From Lysobacter sp. yr284 (GTDB taxonomy: Bacteria > Pseudomonadota > Gammaproteobacteria > Xanthomonadales > Xanthomonadaceae), in NCBI RefSeq assembly GCF_900107375.1, contig NZ_FNPT01000002.1, positions 182,690-246,689 of the forward strand: a DNA stretch of 64,000 nt. Direction: 5' to 3'. Below, piece by piece: positions 54,598-63,772 of this stretch. Position 1 is the stretch's first letter. Each line of letters begins with the position of its first letter. The translations under genes were made by a program, and so were the position numbers. A model generated the notes under the pieces. The model was not told where the DNA came from. It made no database searches and was given only the letters and a program-made list of their open reading frames with translations.

Positions 54598-56820
54598 ATG
54601 AGGAAGGTCAAACGCATTGCTGCGCCGCACTCGCTGCGGCGGCCGGAACTGCTGCATTGGGCGAGCGAGATGACCGCCTTCTACGCCAGGCCCGCGGACG
54701 TGCGCGCAGGCTTGCGGCCGCCGTTCGAACGCTACAACCGCCTGTTCCTGGACGAGGAGGTGATGCAGCGGCTGCGCGACCAGTTCGCCGGCAAGTGCGC
54801 CTACTGCGAGGCGCGGGTGGAACCGGACCAGGGCCTGATCGAGAACTTCCGCCCGGTCATGTCCGCCCTGGACCCGCGCAGCGGCCAGGAAAGCGCCGAT
54901 CACTACGCGTGGCTGGCCTACGAATGGCGCAACCTGATGCTGGCCTGCCGCGAGTGCGCCGCGTACAAGCGCAACGCCTTCCCGCTGGCGTCGCCGCGGG
55001 CGCGGGCGATGACCGCGTACCGCGAGACCGTGGCGATCGAACGCCCGCTGCTGATCGATCCCTGCCGCGACGACCCTTCGCGCCACCTGAGTTTCCTGCC
55101 CGACGGCTATCTGCTGGCGCGCGACGATCGCGGCTACGCCAGCATCGAGATACTGGCGCTCAATCGCGAACGGTTGGCGCGCCAGCGCAAGGACGCGATC
55201 GAGTTCGCCCTGGTCACCCTGGAGAACAAGATCGTCGGGCGCTATTCGACATCCGCCGGGTTCATGGAACAACTCGACACCCTGGCGCATTCCGGCGCGA
55301 TGCGCGCGGCGATCGATTGGGTGTTCGCCGAGGCGTTGGCGCGGGCCGGCGCGGCGTTTCCCGGCAAGCTGCGCAGCGACCGCGGCCTGGCGGCGCTCGA
55401 CGGCCGCGGCCAGGACTGGATCGACGCGGCTGCGGCCTATCGCGATTTCCAAGCGCGCGTGCTGGCGCAGGCGCGCGAGTCCACGGTCTGGCGTACGCGC
55501 GTGCATCCGCCGGCGGCATACATCGAATCGGTGCGGATTCGCGACTTCAAGGCCATCGACGACCTGAAACTCGACTTCGCCACGCGCAGCAGCCAGTCCG
55601 GGGCGACTTCCGGCGCGATGCTGCTGGGCGAGAACGCCGCCGGCAAGAGTACGGTGCTGCAGGCCTTGGCGCTTGCGCTCATGGATGGCCCCCAACGCCG
55701 CGCCGCGCGCGCCGACGGCGCCGAATTCCTGCCGCGCGAACGACGCTCCTGGGATCCGTCGCCGCAGCCGCCGCGGGTCGAGGTCCGCCTTTCCAACGGC
55801 GAGACCCGACGCCTGGGCGTGGACTCGATGGGCCGGTTCGTCGCGGACTTCGCCGACGACACCGACGCTTCTACCGACAGCGGAGTGCGCGCCAGCGCCG
55901 GCGCCGCGCCGATGCTGCTGGCCTACGGCGCACGCCGCTTCTTCCGCGCCCACGGCAAGGGCGCCGCCGGAGCCGTCGCCCGCAGCCTGTTCGACCCGTT
56001 CGCGGCGCTGCAGGACCCGGGCGCCTGGCTGCGCGATCCGGACAACCCGCACTTCGATCCGGTCGCGCGCGCGCTGCGCGAGATCTTCGCCCTGCACGGC
56101 GACGACCGCGTGTTCCGCGCCGAAGACGGCCACGTGCTGGTGCAGGCCCACGGCAGGGTCACCCCGGTGGAGCGGATGAGCGACGGCTACCGGGCGCTGT
56201 TCGCGATGGCGGTGGACATCATGCGGCGCATGGTCGAAACCTGGGGCAACCTGGAGTTCGCCCAGGGCGTGGTCCTGGTCGACGAGATCGACGTGCACCT
56301 GCATCCGCGCTGGAAGATCGAAGTGATCGCGGCGCTGCGCCGGGCCATGCCGAAGGTGCAGTTCATCGTCAGCGCGCACGATGCGCTGTGCCTGCGCGGC
56401 ATGCGCGACGGCGAGGTGCATGTGCTGTACCGCGACGAGGACGACCGCATCCGCGCGCGCGCGAACCTGCCCAACATCGAGCTGATGCGCACCGACCAGC
56501 TGCTCACCTCGGATTATTTCGGCCTGCCCAGCACCGCGCGGCCGCAGACCGAGGCCGCGTTGAACCGCTATGCCTACCTGCTCGGGGTGCCGGAACCGAC
56601 GCCTGCGCAGGCGCGCGAGCGCGAGCGGCTGGCGTTGGATCTGGAGGCGCTGCCGCGCGGCGACACGCCGGCCGAACAACTGATCGGCGAGGCGACCGAG
56701 CGCTACATCCGCACCCGGCGCAGCGCATCGCCGCCGCAGCGCGGCCGGCTGCGCGAGCAGGCGCTGGAGGAGATTGTGCGTCGGTTGGAACAGCGCCTGG
56801 GCAAGGAGATCGGCAAATGA
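54598..56820 (+). CDS. HNH-like domain fused to SMC/ABC-type AAA ATPase (Septu PtuA-like)
   Basis: This 740-residue protein has two parts. Residues about 60-190 form a module like the HNH domain of retron/Septu nucleases: C67-A-Y-C70, then IENFRP with N83 where relatives have His, then YAWLAYEWRNLMLAC and C117-x-x-C120. Residues about 308-690 form an ATPase: Walker A GENAAGKST (344-352), signature-like RMSDGYRALF (526-535), Walker B VVLVDEIDVHLHP (558-570) and a switch His in VSAHDALCL (594). PtuA-type ATPases sense phage infection and control a partner nuclease. The N-terminal HNH looks inactive and may serve for docking. The stop overlaps the next start as ATGA. Confidence 0.82.
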   Translation: MRKVKRIAAPHSLRRPELLHWASEMTAFYARPADVRAGLRPPFERYNRLFLDEEVMQRLRDQFAGKCAYCEARVEPDQGLIENFRPVMSALDPRSGQESADHYAWLAYEWRNLMLACRECAAYKRNAFPLASPRARAMTAYRETVAIERPLLIDPCRDDPSRHLSFLPDGYLLARDDRGYASIEILALNRERLARQRKDAIEFALVTLENKIVGRYSTSAGFMEQLDTLAHSGAMRAAIDWVFAEALARAGAAFPGKLRSDRGLAALDGRGQDWIDAAAAYRDFQARVLAQARESTVWRTRVHPPAAYIESVRIRDFKAIDDLKLDFATRSSQSGATSGAMLLGENAAGKSTVLQALALALMDGPQRRAARADGAEFLPRERRSWDPSPQPPRVEVRLSNGETRRLGVDSMGRFVADFADDTDASTDSGVRASAGAAPMLLAYGARRFFRAHGKGAAGAVARSLFDPFAALQDPGAWLRDPDNPHFDPVARALREIFALHGDDRVFRAEDGHVLVQAHGRVTPVERMSDGYRALFAMAVDIMRRMVETWGNLEFAQGVVLVDEIDVHLHPRWKIEVIAALRRAMPKVQFIVSAHDALCLRGMRDGEVHVLYRDEDDRIRARANLPNIELMRTDQLLTSDYFGLPSTARPQTEAALNRYAYLLGVPEPTPAQARERERLALDLEALPRGDTPAEQLIGEATERYIRTRRSASPPQRGRLREQALEEIVRRLEQRLGKEIGK

Positions 56821-57791
56821 GGCCGGTCAAGCGCGGCGACGTCGCCGCGCCGCGCTCGCTCACCCAGGCCGACGGCCCCGGCAAGTCGGAGGCGAAGCTG
56901 GCGCGCGCGCATTACCGCAGCGGCGCCGCGGGCAGCTTCCCGGGGTTCGGCGCCTACAAGGGCGACGACGTCGCCGAGGCCATGGCCAAGCTGTTCCACG
57001 GCAAGTGCGCGTACTGCGAAACCTTCCACAGCGCCGGCGCGCCGACCGACGTCGAGCATTACCGGCCCAAGGCCGGCGTCAGCGAAGATGCCAGGCATCG
57101 CGGCTACTGGTGGCTGGCCGCGGACTGGGACAACCTGCTGCCGAGCTGCATCCTGTGCAACCGCCGCAACGGCCTGCGCATCGCCAGCGCCGGCATGAGC
57201 CGCGCGCAGCTGGCGGCGACGGCGGAAACCACGGTGGGCAAGGGCAACCAGTTCCCGATCCGCGGCCGTCGCGCGCGCGGACCGCGCAGCGATCACAAAG
57301 CCGAGGACGCGTTGCTGATCGATCCGGCGCGCAGCGACCCGGCCCGGCACCTGTGCTGGCCGGAGGCCGGGCTGTCGCTGGTCGCGCCACGTTTCCACGG
57401 CCGCGCCGCCGATCCCTACGGCACCACCACCATCGAAGTGCTCGGGCTCAACCGCCAGCATCTGGTGGAAGCGCGCACCGACCATCTGACGATGGTGCAG
57501 GCTCGCCTGGCCGGGGTCGAGGCGCGCCTGGACGACGTGGCCTATCTGCCGCCCGACCGGGCGTTGGCCGCGTTGGCCCAGGTGGAGGCCGCGCTCGACG
57601 ACATTCAGGCGCTGGCGCAGCCGCAACGGCCGTATTCGGCGATGGTCGGCGCGTATCTGCAGGAGCGCCTGAAGACGCTGCTGGCGCGCAACCGCGCGCT
57701 GCTGGCGCAGGTGCGGCAGCAGCGCGAACGGCGCGACGCGAACAAACGCGCGGGCAAACGCAGCGCGAACAAACCCGGCGCGGCGCGATAG
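56817..57791 (+). CDS. HNH endonuclease (Septu PtuB-like)
   Basis: This 324-residue protein has an intact HNH module: C64-A-Y-C67, D78-V-E-H81-Y-R-P-K, YWWLAADWDNLLPSC (D105-N106) and C111-x-x-C114-N115. This is the TIGR02646/PtuB-type arrangement, with H81 as general base and Cys pairs binding structural zinc. The following region (DALLIDPARSDPARHL, TIEVLGLNRQHLVEAR) also resembles the matching part of the first gene, so both descend from one HNH gene. The C-terminus is a long basic helix. It is translationally coupled to the ATPase gene and should be its DNA- or RNA-cutting effector. Confidence 0.85.
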   Translation: MRPVKRGDVAAPRSLTQADGPGKSEAKLARAHYRSGAAGSFPGFGAYKGDDVAEAMAKLFHGKCAYCETFHSAGAPTDVEHYRPKAGVSEDARHRGYWWLAADWDNLLPSCILCNRRNGLRIASAGMSRAQLAATAETTVGKGNQFPIRGRRARGPRSDHKAEDALLIDPARSDPARHLCWPEAGLSLVAPRFHGRAADPYGTTTIEVLGLNRQHLVEARTDHLTMVQARLAGVEARLDDVAYLPPDRALAALAQVEAALDDIQALAQPQRPYSAMVGAYLQERLKTLLARNRALLAQVRQQRERRDANKRAGKRSANKPGAAR

Positions 57792-57828
57792 CGCGCGGCG
57801 GCCGCGCGCGGCGCGAAGGCCGCAGAAA

Positions 57829-57858
57829 AGAAAAATCGGCCGAAGCCGGTTTTTCTCT
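57829..57858. terminator. Bidirectional Rho-independent terminator
   Basis: The stem cggc/gccg with a GAA-type loop is extended by A5/T5 flanks (aaaaatcggccgaagccggtttttct region). It lies between the convergent genes ending at 57791 and 57879. Confidence 0.8.
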
Positions 57859-57878
57859 CCTGCGGACGCGGCCTGCGC

Positions 57879-59909
57879 TCAGCCCTTGGCGGGCTTGGCC
57901 GGCGCCTCGACCTTCGCCGCCGGCTTGGCCGGCGACGTCGGCGCGGGCGCGCCCGCCGCCGACGCCTGCCAGCCGCAGCTCCTGCCTTCGTTTTGCTGCT
58001 TGAGCCAGGTCTGCAGCGGCGCGAAGTATTCCAGCACCGCCGAGGCGTCCATCTTCTCGCCGCCGGTCAGTTCCTTCATCGTCTGCTGCCACGGCTGGCT
58101 CGCGCCCTTGCTCAGCATCGCCTCGAACTTGGCGCCGGCGGCCTTGTTGCCGTAGAAGCTGCACTCGTACAGCGGGCCCTTGTAGCCGGCCGCGTCGCAC
58201 AGCGACTTGTAGAACTGGAACTGCAGGATGTGCGAGAGGAAGTAGCGCGTGTACGGGGTGTTGCCCGGCACGTGGTACTTGGCGCCCGGGTCGAAGAAGT
58301 CCTCGCCGCGCGCCTCCACAGGCGCCACGCCCTGGTAGCGCGCCTTCAGCTCCCACCACGCCTTGTTGTACTGGTCGGGCTTGATCGAGCCGTCGAACAC
58401 GCCCCAGCGCCAGCGGTCGATCATCAGGCCGAACGGCAGGAACGAGACCTTGGCCAGGGCCATGCGCATCTGCGCGTTGATCAGCGCTTCCTGGCTCTGC
58501 TGCGGGTTGGCGACCATGCCGATCGAGGACAGGTACTTCGGCGTCATCGCCAGCACGATGGTGTCGCCGATGGCCTCGTGGAAGCCGTCGTGCGCGCCGG
58601 TCTGGAACAGCGGCGGCTGCTTGTTGTAGGCCAGGTAGTAATAGACGTGGCCGAGCTCGTGGTAGATCGTGGTGAAGTCTTCTTCGTTCGGCTTGATGCA
58701 CATCTTGGTGCGCACGTCGCCGGACATGTTCATGTCCCAGGCGCTGGCGTGGCAGACCACGTCGCGGTCGCGCGGCTTCACGAACTGGGTCTTGGCCCAG
58801 TAGCTGTCGGGCAGCTTGGGCATGCCCAGCGAGACGTAGAAGTCCTGCGCGCGCTCGGTCATGCGCTTGGCGTTGGCGAGCTGCGCGTCGACCTCCAGCT
58901 GCGCCTGCCCGGCCGCGTCGCGTTCGCCGCCGGCCTTGGCCTGCTGCGCGTCGAGGACCTGCTGGTACTGGCGCGCCAGCGCGGCGTTAATGTCCAGGCT
59001 GCCGGCCTGCTGCTCGCTGTACGGCGCCAGCACGTCCCACAGGTTGCCCCAGTCCTGCTGCCACATGTTGCCGAGCAGGTGCGCGGGCAGCAGGCCGCCG
59101 GCGACCTGGCCCTTGTCGTTGCCGTACTTGGCTTCCAGGCGCGAGCGGGTGTAGCAGTGCAGCTGCTCGTACAGCGGCTTGACCTGGCCCCACAGGCGGT
59201 CGGTCTCGGCCGACAGTTCGGCCGGGCTCATGTCGTAGCCCGAGCGCCACAGCTCGCCGGTGTCGGCGTAGCCGAGGTTGCGCGCGCCTTCGTTGACCAG
59301 TTCGACGAAGCGCGTGTAGTCCTTGCGCATCGGCTTGGAGATGGTGTGCCAGCCCTTCCAGGCGTCGAGCTGGGCGTCGTAGTCGCGGCTGTTGCGCAGC
59401 ACGTCTTCCAGGTCGCCGAGCTGGCGGCAATCGGTCTCGCCGGGGCCGCTGCAGTAGCTGCCGGCGCCGTACATGCCTTCCATGCGGGTGGCGATCTGGG
59501 TCAGCTCGGCGAGCCGGGCCGGATCCTTCGGCGCCGGCATCGCGGTGCCGATCTTGAGCAACTGGATCGCGCGCGCGGTGGCCGGCGACATCGGCTGGCC
59601 TTCGAACTTCCTGGACTGCTCGATCCAGCTGTTGAGCTGGCCGAGGTAGCGCTCGTTGGCCTTGGCCGACAGCAGCTGGCTGTCGTCGTTGATGTAGGTC
59701 GAGGACAGCCACTGCGCGGCGGTCATCTCCGGGTACATCTTCTTGTACTCGTCGTTGACCCGGGCGATGAACTGATCCGCGGTCTCGCCGGCCGGCGCGG
59801 CCGCCGGCGCCGCGGCGCTCGGGACGGAGGCGGGTTCCTTCTTGCAGCCGGCCAGGCCGATCACGGCCGCAGCGACGCCGAGCGCCAACAAGGCGCGGAC
59901 AGGTTTCAT
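57879..59909 (-). CDS. M2 family (ACE-like) peptidyl-dipeptidase, lipoprotein
   Basis: This 676-residue protein has a lipoprotein signal with lipobox LAGC22. The mature helical protein carries the gluzincin site HELGH (417-421) and the third ligand E445 in FHEAIGD, as in angiotensin-converting-enzyme homologues of bacteria. A family-typical [15 protein letters not shown] context confirms M2. It likely removes C-terminal dipeptides from peptides at the periplasmic side. A GGAGAGAG ribosome site precedes the ATG at 59909. The C-terminus carries an Ala/Pro/Lys-rich tail. Confidence 0.93.
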   Translation of the reverse strand: MKPVRALLALGVAAAVIGLAGCKKEPASVPSAAAPAAAPAGETADQFIARVNDEYKKMYPEMTAAQWLSSTYINDDSQLLSAKANERYLGQLNSWIEQSRKFEGQPMSPATARAIQLLKIGTAMPAPKDPARLAELTQIATRMEGMYGAGSYCSGPGETDCRQLGDLEDVLRNSRDYDAQLDAWKGWHTISKPMRKDYTRFVELVNEGARNLGYADTGELWRSGYDMSPAELSAETDRLWGQVKPLYEQLHCYTRSRLEAKYGNDKGQVAGGLLPAHLLGNMWQQDWGNLWDVLAPYSEQQAGSLDINAALARQYQQVLDAQQAKAGGERDAAGQAQLEVDAQLANAKRMTERAQDFYVSLGMPKLPDSYWAKTQFVKPRDRDVVCHASAWDMNMSGDVRTKMCIKPNEEDFTTIYHELGHVYYYLAYNKQPPLFQTGAHDGFHEAIGDTIVLAMTPKYLSSIGMVANPQQSQEALINAQMRMALAKVSFLPFGLMIDRWRWGVFDGSIKPDQYNKAWWELKARYQGVAPVEARGEDFFDPGAKYHVPGNTPYTRYFLSHILQFQFYKSLCDAAGYKGPLYECSFYGNKAAGAKFEAMLSKGASQPWQQTMKELTGGEKMDASAVLEYFAPLQTWLKQQNEGRSCGWQASAAGAPAPTSPAKPAAKVEAPAKPAKG

Positions 59910-60424
59910 GTGTGCTCTCTCCGGAAATAGTGCTGCGCTTGGCGCGCGAACCGGAAGGCTAGAGGGCGGGTCGGCGAGGCGCAAGCCGCAGTGCGATGCG
60001 GACGCGTCGAGGCCGGCCGTGCGGCCGCTGTTGCAGAGAGTTTGCGCAAATCCGGCACAGTCGAGGCTGTGAAAACGGTTACCTGAAGCGTGCGGAGCGG
60101 CCGGTCTTGGCCGATTCGGGCCGTTGCCCCACGACGAACTGCGGACAAGTTCGCGGAAATTTGTAAATTTAAAGTTATGTGTAATCGTTTAGATTGTTAA
60201 ATATTCGGTATTAACGCGGCCTCCACGCAACACTCGCGACCTGGGCCGCGCTTTCGTTCAGTCAAGGAAACGGCGCGTGAGCGGGGTGGTCGGGCGCCTG
60301 TCACGAAAACAGATTTGATTTGTGACGCGAAAACGGAAAAAGTGACGTGCAAGGGCAGCCGCTCGTCGGCGGCCCGGCCAGGGTGGGGATCCTGGCATCG
60401 AGCATCGGCTGCATTGGATAAGGA
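59910..60424. other. Intergenic region with AT-rich island
   Basis: 60155-60215 is strikingly AT-rich (ttgtaaatttaaagttatg, then tttagattgttaaatattcg) in GC-rich surroundings. It lies 210-270 bases before the next gene. It probably holds a regulated promoter, with a long leader before 60425. No open frame with support was found here. Confidence 0.5.
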
Positions 60425-60808
60425 ATGAAACAGACCTTGGGCTCTTCCGCGCACAGCAAGTTGCACACGGCGACGCTGACGGCACTGCCGTTGCGCGGGG
60501 CCGATGGCGGGGTCCGGCTGTTCAGCGCGGACCTGAGCTGGGCCCAGGCGCCGCAGGCCCCGGTCCGCAGCCGCCTGCCTTACGCACGCCGCGCCATCCG
60601 CATCGCACTGTTCGCCTTGCTGGCGCTGGCGGCGGTGGGGGTGGTGGTGATCAACGGGCCGGCCGACGCCGGCCCCAACCGCAGCGCCGCCCGCGCCTTG
60701 CCCGATCCGGTCAGCGAGGCGGAGGTCGAGGTCGACCGCGCCGTGGCGCTGCCGGCGGCGCCGATGGCGGTCTCGCGCGAGCGGCACGAGCGGCTGGCCG
60801 CGCACTGA
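60425..60808 (+). CDS. Single-pass membrane protein, 127 aa, hypothetical
   Basis: A polar N-terminal segment of about 55 residues is followed by a membrane helix (IALFALLALAAVGVVVI, about 59-76) after an Arg-rich stop-transfer, and an acidic periplasmic tail. AAGGA lies directly before the ATG. No family recognised. The AT-rich promoter region and long leader suggest regulation. Confidence 0.55.
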   Translation: MKQTLGSSAHSKLHTATLTALPLRGADGGVRLFSADLSWAQAPQAPVRSRLPYARRAIRIALFALLALAAVGVVVINGPADAGPNRSAARALPDPVSEAEVEVDRAVALPAAPMAVSRERHERLAAH

Positions 60809-61018
60809 GCGCGCCGCCCGGGAACTCGGGGAGAGTGGCGCCTTGGATGGCGCTTCAGGGGAAGGGAAGCACCGTGGTACGCAAGACGGGGCCGGCGTTA
60901 TGGGGATAACCCGCTCCGCAAGGTTGGAATGGCGTCGGCGCCAGGGAGGGCGTCGGTGGCCGCTCGGCGAAGATCCGCGCTAACCGCGTGGCCCGCTTTT
61001 GCGGGACGGTCTGCTGTC

Positions 61019-61124
61019 GTGGGAGGGGCTTCAGCCCCGACGCTGTCCTGCCCGATCGTCTTGCGGTGGGGGCTGCCCCGCGACCTGAGCGAAGAGCATC
61101 GGGGCTGAAGCCCCTCCCACAAAA
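61019..61124. repeat. REP-like inverted pair, GGGAGGGC family
   Basis: The arms gtgggaggggcttcagcccc (from 61019) and ggggctgaagcccctcccac (to 61120) are perfect complements over 20 bases. This is the best-preserved copy of the family in the window. The rest of 60809-61160 has no gene. Confidence 0.85.
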
Positions 61125-61160
61125 GCTAAAGCGCAGCCGCTTGGCTGCGAGCGCCGCCGC

Positions 61161-61634
61161 CTAAGCCGCCAGCGTGCGCTGCGGCAGCTCGACCAGGCCG
61201 CGCTCGGCCAACCATTGCCACGAGGTCTGCGCGTCCTGCTCGACGTAGGCCTTGGCCGAGCCCAGGCGGAAGGTGTAGCCCCAGGCGTCCATGTCGGCGT
61301 ACATGCGTTCGCGCCCGACGCCGGGCAGGGCGTCGGCCAGCACGGTCTGCAGCACCAGCACCGCGTCCTCTTCCTCGACCGAGTCGGTGGCGTCGGTATG
61401 CACCGCCGCGCGCCGCTGCGGCGGCAGCACGATCAGGTGGCAGGCCTCGTGCAGCATCGAATGCACCGGGGTGTCCGCGCGCGCATAGACGGTGCTGGCG
61501 ATGATGCCGGCCTCGCTGTCGCCCCAGTAGCTGCCGGGAATCGCGTCGCCGTCGGCCACATGCACCAGCGCCAGCCCGTAGCGGGCGAGCAGGGCGGAGG
61601 CGTCGTCGAAGGCGATGTCGGCGAGGGTGAGCAT
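61161..61634 (-). CDS. Putative HExxH zinc protein, 157 aa
   Basis: A soluble protein with a zinc-protease-like motif H62-E63-A-C-H66 in SMLHEACHLIVLP, followed by an acidic stretch (DSVEEEDAVLVLQ) whose Glu could be a third ligand. It lacks a signal peptide. The ATG at 61634 was chosen because the domain starts there and the upstream frame is low-complexity. It lies 231 bp downstream of minE on the same strand. Family not recognised; a minimal metalloprotease (gluzincin-like) is likely. Confidence 0.6.
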   Translation of the reverse strand: MLTLADIAFDDASALLARYGLALVHVADGDAIPGSYWGDSEAGIIASTVYARADTPVHSMLHEACHLIVLPPQRRAAVHTDATDSVEEEDAVLVLQTVLADALPGVGRERMYADMDAWGYTFRLGSAKAYVEQDAQTSWQWLAERGLVELPQRTLAA

Positions 61635-61865
61635 GGCGGAGTCGGCGGAGTCGGCGTTGCGGATCGGTGCGCAGGATGCGCGGCGGCCGCGATCCTGCGA
61701 AGAAGCTCGGTGCCAGGCGCCGGCGGAAACCAACCCCCCGGCCGAAGCCATTCGATGGCGAGCCGCGCCTGCAGCGACGACCGCCCGGCCGCCGCCGATG
61801 CGCGGCGATGCGGATCGCGCAGCGGCGTAGCCGAAGCGGCCGGAATCCCGGCCGCTGCCCGGCGT

Positions 61866-62132
61866 TTACGCCGGCGTCGAGCCCGGCGCGTCCGGCAAGG
61901 CCACCGAGATGTCGAGCACGTCGTGCTGGCCTTCCTTGACCACGTCGACCTTGACCGCCTCGACGTCGACGTTGACGTACTTGCGGATCACTTCCAACAG
62001 TTCGCGCTGCAGCATCGGCAGGTAATCCGGGCCGCCGCGGCCGGCGCGTTCGTGCGCGACGATGATCCGCAGGCGGTCCTTGGCGACCGCGGCGGTTTGC
62101 TTCTTGGCCAGCAGGAAGTCGAACAGACCCAT
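61866..62132 (-). CDS. minE: Cell division topological specificity factor MinE
   Basis: This 88-residue protein begins with the membrane-binding [12 protein letters not shown] and the MinD-activating helix [13 protein letters not shown] (about 18-30). A beta-rich dimerisation domain ([25 protein letters not shown]) follows. It relieves MinCD inhibition at midcell by driving MinD ATP hydrolysis. It is four bases after the minD stop. Confidence 0.95.
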   Translation of the reverse strand: MGLFDFLLAKKQTAAVAKDRLRIIVAHERAGRGGPDYLPMLQRELLEVIRKYVNVDVEAVKVDVVKEGQHDVLDISVALPDAPGSTPA

Positions 62133-62136
62133 GAGT

Positions 62137-62946
62137 TCAGCCTCCGAAAATCTTGCTGAAGAAGCCCTTCTTTTCCACTTGGGTGAAGCGCATCGGACGG
62201 GTGTCGCCGAGCAGGCGGGCGACGGCGTCGTCGTAGGCCTGGGCGGCATCGGATTCGGTTTCCAGGATCACCGGCTCGCCCTTGTTGGAGGCGTTGAGCA
62301 CGTCGCCGGACTCCGGGATCACGCCGACGGTCTTGAGGCCGAGGATTTCCTCGACGTCGCCGATGCTGAGCATCTCGCCGGTTTCCACCCGCTTGGGGCT
62401 GTAGCGGGTCAGCAGCAGGTGTTCTTTGACGCGCTCGCCGTTCTCGGCGCGGCGGGTCTTGGACGAGAGCAGGCCCAGGATGCGGTCGGAGTCGCGCACC
62501 GAGGACACTTCCGGGTTCACCACCACCACCGCCTGGTCGGCGAAGTACATCGCCAGGAACGCGCCCTTCTCGATGCCGGCCGGCGAATCGCAGACGATGT
62601 AGTCGAAGCCTTCGGCGGTGAGGTCCTCGAGCACCTTCTGCACGCCTTCCTTGGTCAGCGCGTCCTTGTCGCGGGTCTGCGACGCGGCCAGGATGAACAA
62701 GGTGTCGAAGCGCTTGTCCTTGATCAGGGCTTGCTTGAGCGAGGCTTCGCCGTTGACGACGTTGACGAAGTCGTACACCACGCGGCGCTCGCAGCCCATG
62801 ATGAGGTCGAGGTTGCGCAGACCGACGTCGAAGTCGATGACCGCGACTTTGTGGCCGCGTCGGGCGAGACCGCAGGACAGGCTGGCGCTGGTCGTGGTCT
62901 TGCCGACGCCGCCCTTGCCCGAAGTGACAACAATAATCTCGGTCAA
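62137..62946 (-). CDS. minD: Septum site-determining ATPase MinD
   Basis: This 269-residue deviant Walker ATPase begins (L/M)[20 protein letters not shown] with the P-loop at about 9-17, followed by [12 protein letters not shown] and [11 protein letters not shown]. It ends in the amphipathic membrane-targeting helix [11 protein letters not shown]. The start is a TTG at 62946, seven bases after a strong GGAGGA; it gives exactly the length and N-terminus of other MinD proteins. The in-frame ATG 14 codons upstream would add a non-homologous extension. Confidence 0.97.
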   Translation of the reverse strand: MTEIIVVTSGKGGVGKTTTSASLSCGLARRGHKVAVIDFDVGLRNLDLIMGCERRVVYDFVNVVNGEASLKQALIKDKRFDTLFILAASQTRDKDALTKEGVQKVLEDLTAEGFDYIVCDSPAGIEKGAFLAMYFADQAVVVVNPEVSSVRDSDRILGLLSSKTRRAENGERVKEHLLLTRYSPKRVETGEMLSIGDVEEILGLKTVGVIPESGDVLNASNKGEPVILETESDAAQAYDDAVARLLGDTRPMRFTQVEKKGFFSKIFGG

Positions 62947-62971
62947 AATTCGTTCCTCCGTTCGTGCGGCG

Positions 62972-63772
62972 TCAATCCAGCGCCGCAATCTTGATTTGTT
63001 CGTCTTCCAGCCAGACCTGCACGGGCTTGCCGCGCAGCTCCTTGGGGATTTCTTCGAGCACTTTGTAGCGGCCCGCGATGGCGACCAGTTCGGCGTAGAA
63101 CTCGCGGCAGAAGATGCGCGCTTTCGCGTTGCCCTGCGCGCCGGCCAGGGCGCGGCCGCGCAACGGGCCGTAGATGTGGACCGAGCCGTCGGCGATGACC
63201 TCGGCGCCGGCGCCGACCGTGGTCAGCACGGTCAGGTCGCGGTTGTCGGCGTAGATCTGCTGGCCCGAGCGCACCGGCGCGGATTGGATCATTCCTACCG
63301 ATGAAGCCTGCGCGACGGCCGGCGCGCCGGCCGGCGGGCGCGGCGTGCTGCGGGCCGGTTCGGCGGCCGGCGCGGGCGCCGGCGCTTCGCGTCGCGGCGC
63401 CGCGGCTTCGGCGACGGCGGCGCCGTCGGCGCGCTCGTAGGACGCGCGGAACTTGGCCAGCAGCGGCAGGCCCAGCGCCTGCGACAGTTTCTCGATCTCG
63501 CTGGTGCCGTAGGCCAGCGCCACCGGCAGCACGCCGGCCGCGCGCAGCCCGTCGAGCAGGGCCTGGGCGGAGGCGATGTCGGGCGCATGGCTGAGGCCGC
63601 CGAAGTCGATCACCACCGCGGCGCGGCCGAACATGTTCGGGGCGCGCTGCACGCGGCTGCGCATTTCCTCGACCAGGCGCGGCACGTCGAGGCTGCGGAT
63701 GCGCAGGTTGGCGATGCCGACCTGGCCGATCTTGAGTTCGCCGGCCTGTTCGTAATCCACGGCCACGCTCAC
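62972..63772 (-). CDS. minC: Septum site-determining protein MinC
   Basis: This 266-residue MinC has an N-terminal FtsZ-inhibiting domain (AGELKIGQVGIANLRIRS) and an Ala/Pro linker (about 122-158). The C-terminal beta-helix dimer domain shows GQQIYADNRDLTVL, IADGSVHIYGPLRGRALAG and FCREFYAELVAIAG. The GTG at 63772 overlaps the preceding GNAT stop as GTGA (63769-63772), so translation is coupled. minC-minD-minE follow one another closely in one operon. Confidence 0.93.
   Translation of the reverse strand: MSVAVDYEQAGELKIGQVGIANLRIRSLDVPRLVEEMRSRVQRAPNMFGRAAVVIDFGGLSHAPDIASAQALLDGLRAAGVLPVALAYGTSEIEKLSQALGLPLLAKFRASYERADGAAVAEAAAPRREAPAPAPAAEPARSTPRPPAGAPAVAQASSVGMIQSAPVRSGQQIYADNRDLTVLTTVGAGAEVIADGSVHIYGPLRGRALAGAQGNAKARIFCREFYAELVAIAGRYKVLEEIPKELRGKPVQVWLEDEQIKIAALD

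Noticed and set aside
54598-57791. Retron (reverse transcriptase plus HNH/ATPase)
   Set aside because: No reverse-transcriptase motif or ncRNA-like hairpin was found on either side of the two genes.
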